A DNA stretch of 64,000 bases, taken from the NCBI GenBank assembly GCA_001600455.1, contig BCKC01000002.1, positions 868,001 to 932,000 on the forward strand, given 5' to 3'. The position numbers and the translations under genes are program-made. The notes under the pieces were generated by a model. The model had not been told where the DNA came from. It made no database searches and saw only the letters and a program-made list of their open reading frames with translations. Positions 11,653-23,107 of this stretch are shown one piece after another (within the stretch, counting starts at the first letter, position 1; each line of letters opens with the position of its first letter). This DNA comes from Endocalyx cinctus (lineage: Eukaryota; Ascomycota; Sordariomycetes; Amphisphaeriales; Apiosporaceae).

Positions 11653-14600
11653 TCATGATTCATTTTGCTGTTGCTCAGACTCCTCAATGTCAATACCATA
11701 CCAGCGCTTCTCTCCGCTGGTATTATTCCACCAAGATAAGCTCAGAGCGACTGACTGCAATGCGCCATTCTTAGTCCAATCTTCCTCGTCGTCTACACAA
11801 GAGAGGAGCCGGTCGGTGCAAAGATTGCTGCCTGCCAGCAAGGTCGCCAGACCGGCAATACTGCACGGGTTGCGGAGGAGCACCTTTTTCGTATCCATCA
11901 AGAAGTGGGCACCAATACCGCAGACGAGCATCACGCTAAGCATCGCCTATAATACGATCTTAGAGACTATCCCCTGCTTCAAGATACCCCTATTGGGATC
12001 AATCCACGTCGCGGTATATGTCTCCGCCCTATCTGAACTATTACCTGCCGCCACCCTCATTTTCGACGAGATCACTTGGGCCATATATCGTCTATAGAGC
12101 GTTTTAATTTCCTGCTTCAGTCGATCTTGATTCTCCACACCCCAGAGCTCCTCCGGCTTCACGGCATCTTGGGGGTGTAGCAACAGGCTGAAGAAGCCGT
12201 CGAGAAGGATGTTCCAATCCTCATAATACGTCGCGACATCGGCGCTTCCGAACACACCGAAGGTGAAGTTGCCCTCCCATACGGACACTTCGAGGTCGAA
12301 GTGGAGTTGTGGTCTGTACGAGAAGGCCGTCTCGCCGTTCGGCCCGCTGGGGAGGTATCGCACCGTCGACTCGTCCGGGACCGCCGAGAGAACCTCGAAT
12401 TCGGGCACGCTCAGGGTTACGTCCGCTTCGACTTCGGTCATGAGCTGGTCGCAGATCATGGTGGTAAAGTTACCTGCGGACGAAACTGCGTTCCCGTCAC
12501 TGAAGCTCAATTCGGTGGGGGGTTCGTCACTGAAGCTCCAGTTTCCGAACATGAAGCCGAGTGAGGGACAACCAGGGGGGTTTTCTTTCTGAAAAAGTAC
12601 GTTTCGTTCGCCTGAGCTGAGGATGCCAACGTCTGAAAGTCTCACATGGAGGTCTTGAATTAGTCCAATCCATGTAGGAATAGAGGGATCTAACTGGATA
12701 ATCTCTTTTATCGACCATTTTATTGACGTAATCTCACTCGGACATTGGGGTGGTAATCTTGCAGAGCTATTGAGAGTGAGGTGCCAGTGATCAGGCCCAT
12801 CTTCCGCTATTATAAGACTATCTACGCTTGCGATAGTACAGCCTAAATNGGCCCTCATTGCTGGGACACGCAATGATATGGAAGGGCCTGAAGAGCTTTG
12901 TATTGATTCTAAAGTCGATGGCAGGATTTCAATCGCAGGCAAGACTAGTTCATAGTTGCTTAAAGGGGGATATGAGAGATTAAGCATTTCAAAACTAGTA
13001 AGAAGCACCGCGGCTCCACCGTCATCCCTGAGACTGTCAGTCCAGGCCGGGTCAAAAGAGTCAACTCGCTTCACGTTGATGGAAGAGGGACCCGGGGCAA
13101 TCTCAATAGTGTAGAGACCCGAGACTATAATGGGGAAGAAAAAGCCGATGAACGATGCGATTACAGCCAATGCAGCTGCCCAGTATTTGTGTCGCAATGC
13201 GATGAAAAGCGTATGTGGAGTGGTTTTTCCCAGTAATGATCCATTACGAGCAAATACAGCTGCTATCTTCTTTTTCTTCAGTCTGTAAAAGGGCGCGAAA
13301 AGTGCCATGTTAAATGCAATCGAGTCATATAGTAGTGATATCACCGTAAATGTCAAAGACGGTGCCAAGCGAGTACCAAATGTAGTCAAGAGGCCACTAC
13401 AATCTGGGATGCTCACAATCCCACATGACCTGTCAGATAATATTTGAAGAATCTCCAGGGTGATGATCAATGAGACCACGAGTGCCGATGTAGCCGCCAT
13501 TGCTCCGGTTTTCAGGGGTAAAGGCTGCCACCAATCGACCCGTGATTTCTGCGTATTCGAGGGGCTGGATTCATGAACCAGTTCAGTCGGAAATCTATTG
13601 TTAAAGTGAATCGAAAATGGGCTTTTAGTTGATTTCGACAAGCTGGAGCTGAAGGTGTACTGTTGCAAGATAGTCTTCATCTCTTTATGTGTCGTATAAT
13701 TGGATTCCCTGATTATCTTTTGGAGCTCAAGATTGCGAGATAGAACCTTAGAAATGCCACTAATAGTATCTACCCCAAAAGGAACTACATCGGCAGGTCG
13801 ATTGAAAACTAGTACAAAACACCCGATGGTGGACAAGACCAAACCGCCAAGCATTAAGTACAAAGATAGCTGAGAAACCTTTAAACGGACAGTAGGAAAG
13901 ATAATTTGTCCTTCTACAGCGGCCGAACTCTCTTGAACAAAGTACCGACTGAAAACCTGAACTCCAATATATTCCAAGACTGTAACGGCAGCTCCCATCA
14001 TCAGCTTTTGGTTGCTAAGAAAAGGCTCATATGATGATGATGTATTGGCAGCGATGGTCATCATCCTGGCGAAGGGATCGGGTATGGACAAATCCATAGC
14101 ACTCGATAGATAGTTCCCAGTCATCAGTCCTGCGTCGTCTGCGTCGGCAATTACTCGTCGTGAAAAGTCTGCATTTGTAAGGCCCTGTATGAACCCATTA
14201 TTATTCGTCATGGTGTGCATGTCGACCCGGCTACGCGAAGAATTGTCGGAGAATTCATGCCAAACTTGAGCATATTCAATGGAATAAGCCAAGTTACAAA
14301 TGATTGCAGAAACTGGCATAATCTGGATACCCCAAGCCCCAGAATCTGCTAGCCACTCAGACTTCAGAAGAGCGCCTGGTACTGATGATTGGTTGTAGCG
14401 TACATCGAAAATCTCTATCAGCGCGATACTGGTCTCTTCGTGCTCAGGACAATTGATGTCAGCTATTTCCCCGTAAAGTTGGCGCACTGGGGGATCCACG
14501 ATATGAGACAGATGACGAGTTTCATTCACAGGTTTTTCCCGAGTTGAAAAGCAAGATGACTAAGAAATATTGCGTTCTAGTTCTGTCAAAGTGCTGCCTT

Positions 14601-15609
14601 CCACAGTATTGAACTCAGATGAAGTTGTGACATTGAAAGGGGTGACTTGTGCGACTTCGCAGTTGATCCGTGGCCGAAAAACTTGCAAAGTGGCCTGGAT
14701 GGTCGCGCGTGTTGTATTACGTGCTGGAATATTGGGAACTGCAAATTCCTGATAGGCGAGGTTTGGAAGGATTCCATCTGGGAATGGGAGATTATCTGCG
14801 AGCAACGCATAAGCTCCATAATCTACAGCCGACTCCTCCTTACTGTTTCCGTTGCCCGGTATGAAGCCCGAAGCATTAAAGCTCGTCAGAACTTCAAGAG
14901 TAGTATTCTCAAACGGCGTCGGGACTTCAACAGGAACTAGGAAGCCGGTAGATGCTACGACAACTAAGTTTAGTAACAATCCGCCTAGAAGGGCGACTAG
15001 GACTGATATATGCTTCAAGTGTCTCGCTTTCCGTATATTTGAGAAAATGATGGTCGAGGTATAATCCAGGAGGACGCTATTTGACGCGCTCGTTGAACCT
15101 CTTTTGAGTTCCTTCCAGGGCTGAAGAAATTTGCACCAATACTCAATCTGTCGCCAGATGCTGACGACGATGACGAGCACTGCTGTCGGAGCATACGTCC
15201 ATACGTAGTGGCTGGTGTTGGGGACTGCAAAGCCGTTATTATGCTCTGAGATACGCCAGATCAAGATGGTGATGATTGCCAGCACGGCGATCACAGTTGC
15301 GAAGAAGAGCAGAAAGACTCTGGAAAGCCATATTGGATTCCAGTATACCGACTCGGGATCTTGGGCACTGCGAATTGTACTGGTTGATGATCGGATGCTT
15401 TGACCTCCGTCGTTACTTTCGACTCGAGATTGTTCAACCCCGCTCCGTTCAGACGAGACATCTCCGACTGAAAATGCTGATGTGGTGGTGATGGTGGTGG
15501 TGGAGGAGAAAGGAGAGGATTCTTGGAGGGAAAGGTGATTGGAATGCATGGCGTATTTCGGAACAGCTGCAAGTTTTCTTGCGTAAGAGTCAGAGAAATA
15601 CGAATTCAC
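11653..15609 (-). CDS. DUF3433 two-domain membrane protein with two in-frame TAG codons
   Basis: One reading frame of 1,319 codons runs from ATG 15609 to a final stop at 11653. It is interrupted only by TAG at 14562-14560 and TAG at 11949-11947, with no frameshift. Hydrophobic segments are evident: three near the N terminus (VFLLFFATVIAVLAIITILI, TAVLVIVVSIW, VLVALLGGLLLNLVVVAS), at least four in the centre (LMLGGLVLSTIGCFVLVF, FFFPIIVSGLY among them) and one at the C terminus. Large loops with NxS/T sites alternate with them. This is the layout I associate with fungal DUF3433 proteins (function unknown). The 97 codons after the second TAG contain LRNPCSIAGLATLLAGS and a GEKRWYGIDIEE end that look like the normal family C terminus, so they belong to the gene. 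The first TAG could be removed by a weak 45-nt intron (14604-14560); no intron removes the second. One unresolved base lies at 12849. The start could instead be the ATG at 15550. Confidence 0.8.
11936..11963 (-). other. Predicted transcript hairpin with UAG in its loop
   Basis: On the mRNA strand the 5' arm CUAAGAUCG pairs with the 3' arm CGAU-G-CUUAG: nine base pairs with one bulged G. They close a nine-base loop, UAUUAUAGG, that contains the in-frame UAG at 11949-11947. Confidence 0.6.
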
Positions 15610-18293
15610 ATTAGCAAATGATGCAATGTAAGAATCCCGAGTTTAATTATGCGATGAAGAGAAGACATAAAAACATAAAAGCCAAGGAGAATCGATCTAT
15701 CAGTACGTAATCTTAAGCTAAGGCATTTTCAAAGTACCGAGGCCCCCAAATTTAGGAGGTCGTAGGGGCCGTTTCATTCATAGTCTGAGGTTAGTAGGTT
15801 TGTAAAATTGAGGGCTACACCACTTCTTTTTATAGAGATTGGGTTTGATAGTACGGAATATCTTCATTGGTTGCTCACTTCTTGTATTCCCAAATACTTA
15901 ACCATTATATTTTATTTCCCCCCGAAAGCTGAAGTGGCCGTGACATTTCACAGACATCCTCTCGCTTATCAGAAAGGCCTCTTTGGCCAGTATCAGAAGT
16001 AATACCGGCGTGGGGTCTGACCAAAATCAAAATCTATTGGCAATCAAGTCTAGTTAAAAATATATTCATATACGTGAAACATATAAACACGACGTTAAAA
16101 TGATTTTCCTTCGATAAATATGTCATATGATCAGCTAATACAGCAATTTCAATCATACTTGTTATTCCGTCAGGCCCGGGATAGATACAAGATAAAGGCG
16201 CGGGCTTCCACGCCACCCGTTCTGGCTGACCGCAAGCCCTCTCAAGTCCCCTCCCATCCAAGCTACGTGTACCCGGCCGCTCCAGCTTCTAGCTAGCCAC
16301 AATTATTCTACAGATTTTAAGTCAGGCTTTTAAACCAGTTTTGCAATGGTAAAATCGGACCGTGCTTCGGTCGTTGATGTTAGTTAATCACACCCAAGCA
16401 TATGTGAGTACTTTAAGTTTTTACTTCCAGTATCATATTACCTCTTAATTACAGATTTTGATAATCTGCGAGTATTGTTACTAAATAACGTAACTAGCTT
16501 CGAGTCACTATTCTGATTGACTATTACTTTATTTGAGGAGCAAGTACAGGACCTAGCAAAATATACCGAGCAATAATAATCCAAGTAACAAATGTTTCAA
16601 AGTCTAGAGGACTAATAATTATCAGGGGTCTGCTTATCAGGCCAAGAAAGATAAAGTAAAGGATTATTGGAAAGAAGTTAATTAGAGTTATCGCAAAGGT
16701 TGAGGATAGAAGTATAGACTAGGACCGTTCTTTGTAGGTCTTAGAAAGTTAGAGAGACGCCGCCAAGTAAATACACCAACATATGGCACGTAATACAAGT
16801 TATACTCGCCCATCATCACGCCCAAAGATGCTGCAATAAAATCCAATTCAAATAGGCCGCAACTTAGCTATCACCGGAGAAGATGTTTATTTAAGGGCAA
16901 TAAAATAATCATGAGACTCTCATGATGAGAGTGTCAGAGCTTATGAATGTGGATTGGGAGCTTGACAATCATATAGAATGTACTATGTAAATACTTCATT
17001 GAATTAGGGCTTAAGGAATTACCTACTTCTATGAATCGAACGGGAGCTCAGCACCTTATTTATAATGCTTCCTGAGCTGGTAATATGTAATTACAGGATT
17101 GGTCAATCTCTCAGACCGGATTGGTAAGCTTGATTCCACCCCTTAATTTTACGTCTCTGATACCACGTCTCATTCAGTCCCACTTCTCCGTCACAATGAT
17201 TTATCTCGCGAATCGGTATATTAACACAAGTTTACTTGAACGACGGCCTGAGTCACGGGTGTGTATATCAAAGGTCTGGAGTCACCGCGGCCGTCGGATT
17301 ATAAGGCCGCACATATCTTCAGTTTATGTTTAGTCTGCCGTATGATTCATGAATGGCTGCACAATTCATGTGGTAGTATCCCCAGGGCTGAAAAGGAGAC
17401 TAGCACCAGTTGATACGCTGACGCAGGAGTTCCTATTGCTGGAGCAAGCCACCATGCATATACATATTCACTAGTATTAGGCATATTCTAGTAACCGGCT
17501 GTTCCAGAAAGACTCTACTCCGGGCGTTTTTGGGTACCACTTGACAGCGGTATGTTTACACCTATTATGTAAACATATGTTAAGGATAGGACTGACGACT
17601 CTTGTATTAGTACCTGGATATTGAGATCTTGTCGATTACAAACGTATAACAGGCTACAATTATAGTATAAATATTGTTCAAGATCCGTGAAGATTATTAC
17701 GTGAAAATACTCTAGGTCTCGTGGTTCCAAGCTAATTATCTGAATGCCTCCCAGTTGTCCGGCGCTAGCGGCGGGTGCGGCCGGGTGACAAGCCCGCCTA
17801 GATTCCAAACCTCCCAATGCGATTATGAAGCGACTCAGCTACACCGGTAGAGCTGACGATGATTACTTCCTATAGTATGATACTTTGAAAATGGATAGTA
17901 AGATCTAACGCCTTCATATGATATAGTCATAGAATCATATGCACCAAAGCCTTAATTATCAAGAGTCCTCGTAGACCATGTCTGCTTGGCCTCACCTCAG
18001 ATTATGCTCGGCATCATCCAAAACATGCAAACACGAGGAAATGAAATCTTATTACTGGAAATAATTATGCGAAGTTAGAAGAACCGGAGAAATTGGTATT
18101 ATCGTGGTCGGAGAAGTTAGTAGTCCTCTTTCTTTCTTACTTTTTTTTTTCGGTTTAAGTTTAAGAGAACTTCTTGTCGGGTGAGCCCATTGCAAAAAAG
18201 TATAAAGAGGCAGACTTCCTCTCTTCGTATTTTCTAATTAGTTCCTCACTCATCAATCCATTCATAGAACAACCCAACAACTCAAAACTCAAC
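15610..18293. other. AT-rich gene-free stretch
   Basis: 2.7 kb with no supportable gene. It is mostly AT-rich with small GC islands near 16180-16290 and 17740-17815. A short near-palindrome (arms ACTCTCAT/ATGAGAGT, one-base spacer) lies near 16915-16931. The composition is compatible with decayed transposon sequence, but I find no transposase fragment or terminal repeats. Confidence 0.5.
18201..18207 (+). promoter_or_regulatory. TATA box of the secreted-protein gene
   Basis: TATAAAG about 90 bases upstream of the ATG at 18294, followed by a CT-rich and CAA-rich leader typical of well-expressed fungal genes. Confidence 0.55.
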
Positions 18294-19159
18294 ATGCATT
18301 TCATTCAGACCTCGCTATTTCTGGCCTTGTGCTCCCAAGTAAGTAGTTGAGACCGTGAAAAGAAACAAAAAATTTTTTTCAATACCAACAAGAACTAAGA
18401 AACTGATTATATACGCTTGATTAGGGCCTTGGCGCCGCAATTGATGCTCGGGATGAGTTAGCAGAAGTAAATATTGATAGCCTCCACTTTGAGCCTATCC
18501 AGTGGGAGGTCAATGTGAAGCCGGGGGAGACCGCGTTCTTAAACGGCACCATCCAAGAGGTGTACGCGCAGCTCGTTGAGCTAAACCCCAACTACGACAC
18601 CGAGTAAGTATCCATCATAAAACCGTAGAATCCCTCGCGAATTACGATCTAATTCCTAAATATTTTATAGCTTCCCCGGCGGTCTTCCATCCGTCGTTGA
18701 CTCGGGAGATTTCGAGGAGAGATCTCTCGATAAACGCACCGACTTCAGCACCTCGAGATCCATCTGCTACAACTTTGGTAGACCTCACATCGGGCCCGCT
18801 AGGGAAGGAGTATCGTATTTGCGCAGCCTTAGTGGCCGACCTACTAATGGCCCTGGCCCGGGTACCTGCGGCCGTGTATCGTGCTCCTATGGAGTGGGCA
18901 TCAGTTGGTGTAACGACGTCAGTTTCCACCTCCTCCCTCTCCCCTCTGATAATAAATTAAGGGATATAATTTACTAAATAAGAAAAAAACTCGTTAGGCT
19001 ACCGTAAGGAAGACTCTGGAGGGATGGGGCAGCGTTGCCGATGGCGCTCAGGCCATCTTAGACAGATGCAGTGTCAGCACCGCAAACTATGAGTTCACCG
19101 GTGGACAGATCTTCCACATAACGGACTGGAACGTCATCATTCACGACGCGTCCTGCTAA
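18294..19159 (+). CDS. Secreted cysteine-rich protein with Kex2 propeptide, 210 aa
   Basis: Four exons: 18294-18338, 18425-18603, 18671-18917 and 18998-19159. The protein begins with a short hydrophobic signal peptide (MHFIQTSLFLALCSQGLGAA). A ~95-residue propeptide ends at a dibasic Kex2-type site (ERSLDKR). The mature domain of about 105 residues has six cysteines, in ICYNFG, GTCGRVSC, SWCND, DRCS and the terminal DASC, enough for three disulfides. The CGRVSC...WCND and the final WNVIxxxxC pattern recur in a family of small fungal secreted proteins of unknown function; I cannot name it with confidence. It sits alone in the AT-rich accessory stretch. A role as effector-like or antimicrobial protein is inference from secretion, size and cysteine content only. 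Confidence 0.85.
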
Positions 19160-20000
19160 TTACGAAATTTGTTGAGGCTCCTGGATTTATTTTGCAATCA
19201 CGTCATTCAACCTTAGTGGACATGCAGGCCCCTTCGATTTTGTTGCATCCAGAAATTGCCCTCTGTTGGAATATTGGCAACGTCACCAATTGAATAATAA
19301 TTATATTGTAGTATAGCTCACTTGAGGTGTTTCGGATTAATCAAGAGGCATTTTACCTGTTACTGACTGAGCATCAATTACAATACAATTATTATTTACT
19401 TCTCTAAAGTAGATATTTTTCCTCTACCAATAACAATCATTACTAAAATTCTTATTTACTATCTCAATAACCCTAACATTATTATCTCTTTTACTTAGAA
19501 GCCAATTAGCTGCGAGATAGGCGAACATATTTCAAAATAGTGGTTTCGTTCATTATGAGGCAGTAGGTAAATGATAGTTATCCTAGCATCGACTTGCTGT
19601 CACTTACACAAAAGCAGAGTACGTCTACATGATCAATAAAAACCCCTAATACGTGGAAAACACCCAACCAGATACTTGAGATAGAAATGTCTGTACAACA
19701 TCCAGTCAGAAATACACTGGTTCCGTACAAGAGGTGTTCCCCTATCCTTATTCAGGATGACTCGATCGGCTAAACACCGGCTGCCCCGGTATACATAGTG
19801 GGGTATTATGACAAACTACCGTAAACGCTCCAGTATTCCTTATCACATGGATCCATCGGGACATTTCCTAGCCATACTATTTATAACTGACCATAAAGTG
19901 ATTGATAGTGATTTACACTCACGTCAAATCACTGCACACTGGCCCTTTCTCTCCTCGCTCGAAGTTGAAGTAAAAAAAAATAAGAATAAGAATAAAAACC
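19160..20000. other. Intergenic spacer
   Basis: 841 nt, AT-rich after 19290. It contains the 3' region of the secreted-protein gene and the 5' region of the next gene, with an A-rich leader immediately before ATG 20001. No gene is seen. Confidence 0.5.
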
Positions 20001-21608
20001 ATGGCGACTTCAGTCTCCGCAATTCTCGCCGATGTTCCGACTCGGTTTCGGGGCCCAGGTGGCGCCGTCGCCGTCTTGAAAGACGGCGAATTAGTCGGCC
20101 AGCAGGTCTGGGGATACGCCGATCTACATCGGCGAATTCCGATGACCTCCGACACGATACTTCCCATCTGTTCCATCACGAAGCAGATGCTGTGCGGACT
20201 TCTGACGGACCTCGAACGCAACCCCACGCCGGCTATGAGCGCGCGCGGCGAGGAGCCGTCCAAGCAGCTATCGGATCAGCTGGGTCAGCTGCTGGATCCC
20301 AACTTGCTCCAAGATACCGGCTTGACGATGCGCCATCTCTGCAACAACCAATCCGGTATCCGCGACTACTGGGCCCTGACCGTCCTTTGGGGCGCCAAGC
20401 CCGAGGGCCACTTCTCGGTTGCCGATCACGGCCCCAAGATGCTAGCCCGGTTGAAATCTTTCCACTTTCAGCCCGGCACCGAGTACTCGTACGCGAATAC
20501 GAATTTCTTCATAATTGCCAGGTGCATCGAACGGGTGACGGGAGAACCTCTGGGAAAGCTGCTCGCCGAGCGCATCTTCAAGCCCGCCGGGATGGACACG
20601 GCGAAGTTGTGCGCCCACAGCGCCGAGCACCCGCCTCCGTGCGTGGGCTACGAGGGGGACGAAAACTTTGGTTTCTACCCCGGTATCAACTGCATCGAGT
20701 GGGCCGGCGACGCCGGTATCGTCGCTTCTCTGGACGATATGATCGCCTACGAAAAGTCTGTGGATCGCAGCCGCGACGATCCGAAGACTTGGTACGGTGC
20801 CAACTCGGAGCAGCAGAAATATAACGATGGTACGCCTGCTGACTACGGTTTTGGCCTGGCTCGCCAACTCGTTGGAGGCGTACTGACGGTCAGGCACGGG
20901 GGCGCGCTCCGTGGATACCGGCTATCCCGGTCTTATGCACCGGATCCGCGGATTTCTATTGTAGTTTTACTAAACCAAGAACATGGCGATTCAGGGGGTG
21001 TTAGCGACTATATCCTGAAGCGAATGATGGGCGTGCCTGAGATCAAAAATGACGTTGTCAGTCCTGGCCCAGACTGGACTGGAACCTATCTTGATTCCGA
21101 CACCGGACTAGCTTTGACTGTGGATAAAGGCGCTGCAGGAGAGCTTCTCGTCAAGTATCATCGAAAACCTGTCAAGTTTCGAGTGGTTGAAGCGTATAAA
21201 GCCCAGTCAAGTGATATGGTAGCGACTCTAGACGGAACTTCCCTTCATCTCCACGTCCCTCAAGACAACCGGACTGTTCATGCCCAGCGTGTTCCTGACG
21301 TGAAACCTACCTCCGACTACTCGGAGCTTCAAGGGGAATACCACTGCGATGAGATTGATTCCACCTTCCACTGTAGCGGCTCGGGAGATATGTTGTACGG
21401 CATGTTTGATGGCTTCCTAGGGGAAGGGCCGATACACATGATGCGTTCGATCGGGCGCGATCTATGGTTCCTTGCATGTCCTAGGGCAATGGACTCAACG
21501 CCACCGGGTGACTGGACGGTTATTGTTCGTCGAAACGATGATGGAAAGGTAACCGGCGTAACTATCGGATGTTGGCTGGCCAGGCGGCTCGACTTTGTTA
21601 AGAAATAG
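20001..21608 (+). CDS. D-aminopeptidase-like serine hydrolase (S12), 535 aa
   Basis: Single intronless exon, clearly more GC-rich than its flanks. The N-terminal ~350 residues form a beta-lactamase/transpeptidase fold with all three active-site motifs: SxxK as S58-I-T-K61, YxN as Y164-A-N166 and HxG as H299-G-G301. The C-terminal ~180 residues (GPDWTGTYLDSDTGLALTV; LQGEYHCDEIDSTFHC) resemble the two beta-barrel domains of bacterial D-aminopeptidase DAP. The spacing of the motifs and the length (bacterial enzyme ~520 aa) fit that family rather than a plain class C beta-lactamase. The likely reaction is release of N-terminal D-amino acids from peptides; other D-amide or ester substrates are possible. 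There is no signal peptide, so it is probably cytosolic. Lack of introns and high GC within an AT-rich accessory stretch make bacterial origin plausible. Confidence 0.88.
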   Translation: MATSVSAILADVPTRFRGPGGAVAVLKDGELVGQQVWGYADLHRRIPMTSDTILPICSITKQMLCGLLTDLERNPTPAMSARGEEPSKQLSDQLGQLLDPNLLQDTGLTMRHLCNNQSGIRDYWALTVLWGAKPEGHFSVADHGPKMLARLKSFHFQPGTEYSYANTNFFIIARCIERVTGEPLGKLLAERIFKPAGMDTAKLCAHSAEHPPPCVGYEGDENFGFYPGINCIEWAGDAGIVASLDDMIAYEKSVDRSRDDPKTWYGANSEQQKYNDGTPADYGFGLARQLVGGVLTVRHGGALRGYRLSRSYAPDPRISIVVLLNQEHGDSGGVSDYILKRMMGVPEIKNDVVSPGPDWTGTYLDSDTGLALTVDKGAAGELLVKYHRKPVKFRVVEAYKAQSSDMVATLDGTSLHLHVPQDNRTVHAQRVPDVKPTSDYSELQGEYHCDEIDSTFHCSGSGDMLYGMFDGFLGEGPIHMMRSIGRDLWFLACPRAMDSTPPGDWTVIVRRNDDGKVTGVTIGCWLARRLDFVKK

Positions 21609-22639
21609 TTAACTAAAGCTGAACTTTAGCACTGTCGTGCTTATACTGCTAATTTAGGTTGTAGCTTGTTTCTTCTCCCTATCCGAGGTGACAAGACCTT
21701 GCCGAACTTTCTATAAACATGACTGGGAAAAATTATAAATCGTGACGTTTGATCATCGTATGAAGACCATCTCATTCATCCGGTCGTCCTTTTTCTTGTG
21801 ATATGTTCTAAGTATGCAATCTCCACTCGGTGTTAATACGTCACGATTACCTCTCCGGAAACGGATCATCGCACGGATCCGTTATGACTCCCCACTATTA
21901 AGTTCTTCAAAAATTCTTCGCCGTAATGCTGTTTCTTCGATGAATTCAGAGGTGAATTCCAGTCTTGATGCAGCCTACTAATGATGGGTCACCACAATTT
22001 TAATTAAAACGTGAGTTTTATTCACGAAAGGGAAAAAAAAAAAAAAAAGAAGAAGAAAAGCTGCTTCTCCTTGAAATAGTGGTGCGTCTTCACGCTAATT
22101 TGATAGTCGTCAGCCCCCGACCATCCAAACGCCCGCACGGGCCGCCACTCCCGAACCGGTCTGCCGGTGCACGTCCGGATGAGGTACTGCAGGTAAGCAG
22201 GCTCGCGTATACCTGGCGAAAGTGTGGTGAAGATAAACGAAGAACCAGAAAATCGAATCCTGGCTGTGGAGGGAATTGTCTATCTAGGATAGCCACACTT
22301 GACCAATATGTCCGCGTGAATTTTAGTAACTGGCAGTAATACGTCCGAACTTGAACTTTCGGGATCTTAGGATTTACGTCAGTACAATTCTATCACATCT
22401 AGATGCCGTAGAAGCATTCATATCGTCATTCATACCGTTATACTGGATACTAAAGATATATGGTCAAATTAATATCCATGTACTTGGGTAGTGGTAGTGG
22501 TAGTGAATATAGACAACACTTAGTAGCTCATTATGTTAAGGCGCTAAATAAATACTAGGCCAATAATTATGATTTTTTCAGATTTTGGTTTTATATAATA
22601 TCATTAATTTGAAACCGGGAGACAATAATCGCTAAACTC
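21609..22639. other. Intergenic spacer
   Basis: 1.03 kb between two convergent genes. It contains an A-run at 22032-22048, a GC-richer patch near 22100-22270, and a (GGTAGT) triplet repeat near 22488-22506. No tRNA or protein gene could be supported. Confidence 0.5.
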
Positions 22640-23107
22640 CTAAAGTTTCTGATAGCGAACGAAGAAATCCAGCTTGGACAAAAACCAATCATCCCCGACC
22701 CTCTTCCACGTCTCGTGATAATGACCTCCTCCATGACCATGGCTCAATCCCGGCAGGGTGCCGTTGGGGCCGGCCATATACATGACGACGAAGACGGCGC
22801 TGACCTCGTCCTCGCTAACTAGCTCGAAGTCGCCGCCGTCGACCATGTGGAGCGTGTCCAGGGACGCGAACGTCTTGGTGAAGAAGGCGAGGAAATCGGC
22901 CCTCGACTTGAAGTGGTAGTCAACCGAGTCGCTCTGGCCGACCAGCGCCGCCCGGACGAACGACCCGTCCGCGTTGCGGTAGGCGAAGACGGCGTCGGGT
23001 AAAGCTACCGTCTCGAATAGCTGGTATTCCTTGGAGTCGACGGACCGGCAGTAGCGGTGCATTTTGCCCCGGATGATGTTGATCACTTCGGGAGACACTC
23101 GGACCAT
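22640..23107 (-). CDS. SnoaL-like / NTF2-fold protein, 155 aa
   Basis: Single exon. The protein is one NTF2-like cone fold of the SnoaL type. It has an N-terminal helix (VSPEVINIIRGKMHRYCRSV), a dyad-like segment around ALPDAVFAYRNADGS, a central region (FKSRADFLAFFTKTFASLDTLHMV) and C-terminal strands ending YHETWKRVGDDWFLSKLDFF. Its size is normal for stand-alone SnoaL_4-type proteins, which act as small cyclases, dehydratases or isomerases, or have no known role. The His-rich loop GLSHGHGGGHYHETW might bind a metal or lie at the pocket mouth; that is inference. The frame is GC-rich relative to its flanks. It is convergent with the D-aminopeptidase-like gene, with no sign of co-regulation. 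Confidence 0.8.
   Translation of the reverse strand: MVRVSPEVINIIRGKMHRYCRSVDSKEYQLFETVALPDAVFAYRNADGSFVRAALVGQSDSVDYHFKSRADFLAFFTKTFASLDTLHMVDGGDFELVSEDEVSAVFVVMYMAGPNGTLPGLSHGHGGGHYHETWKRVGDDWFLSKLDFFVRYQKL

Noticed and set aside
17515..17817. 100-codon minus-strand frame in AT-rich DNA
   Set aside because: Low-complexity start and no recognisable features; probably chance.
15610..18293. Decayed transposon
   Set aside because: The AT-rich composition suggests it, but no transposase or reverse-transcriptase fragment or terminal repeats were found.
22090..22339. GC-richer patch that might be a tRNA or small gene
   Set aside because: No cloverleaf or matching A and B boxes could be assembled by eye; a tRNAscan run would settle it.
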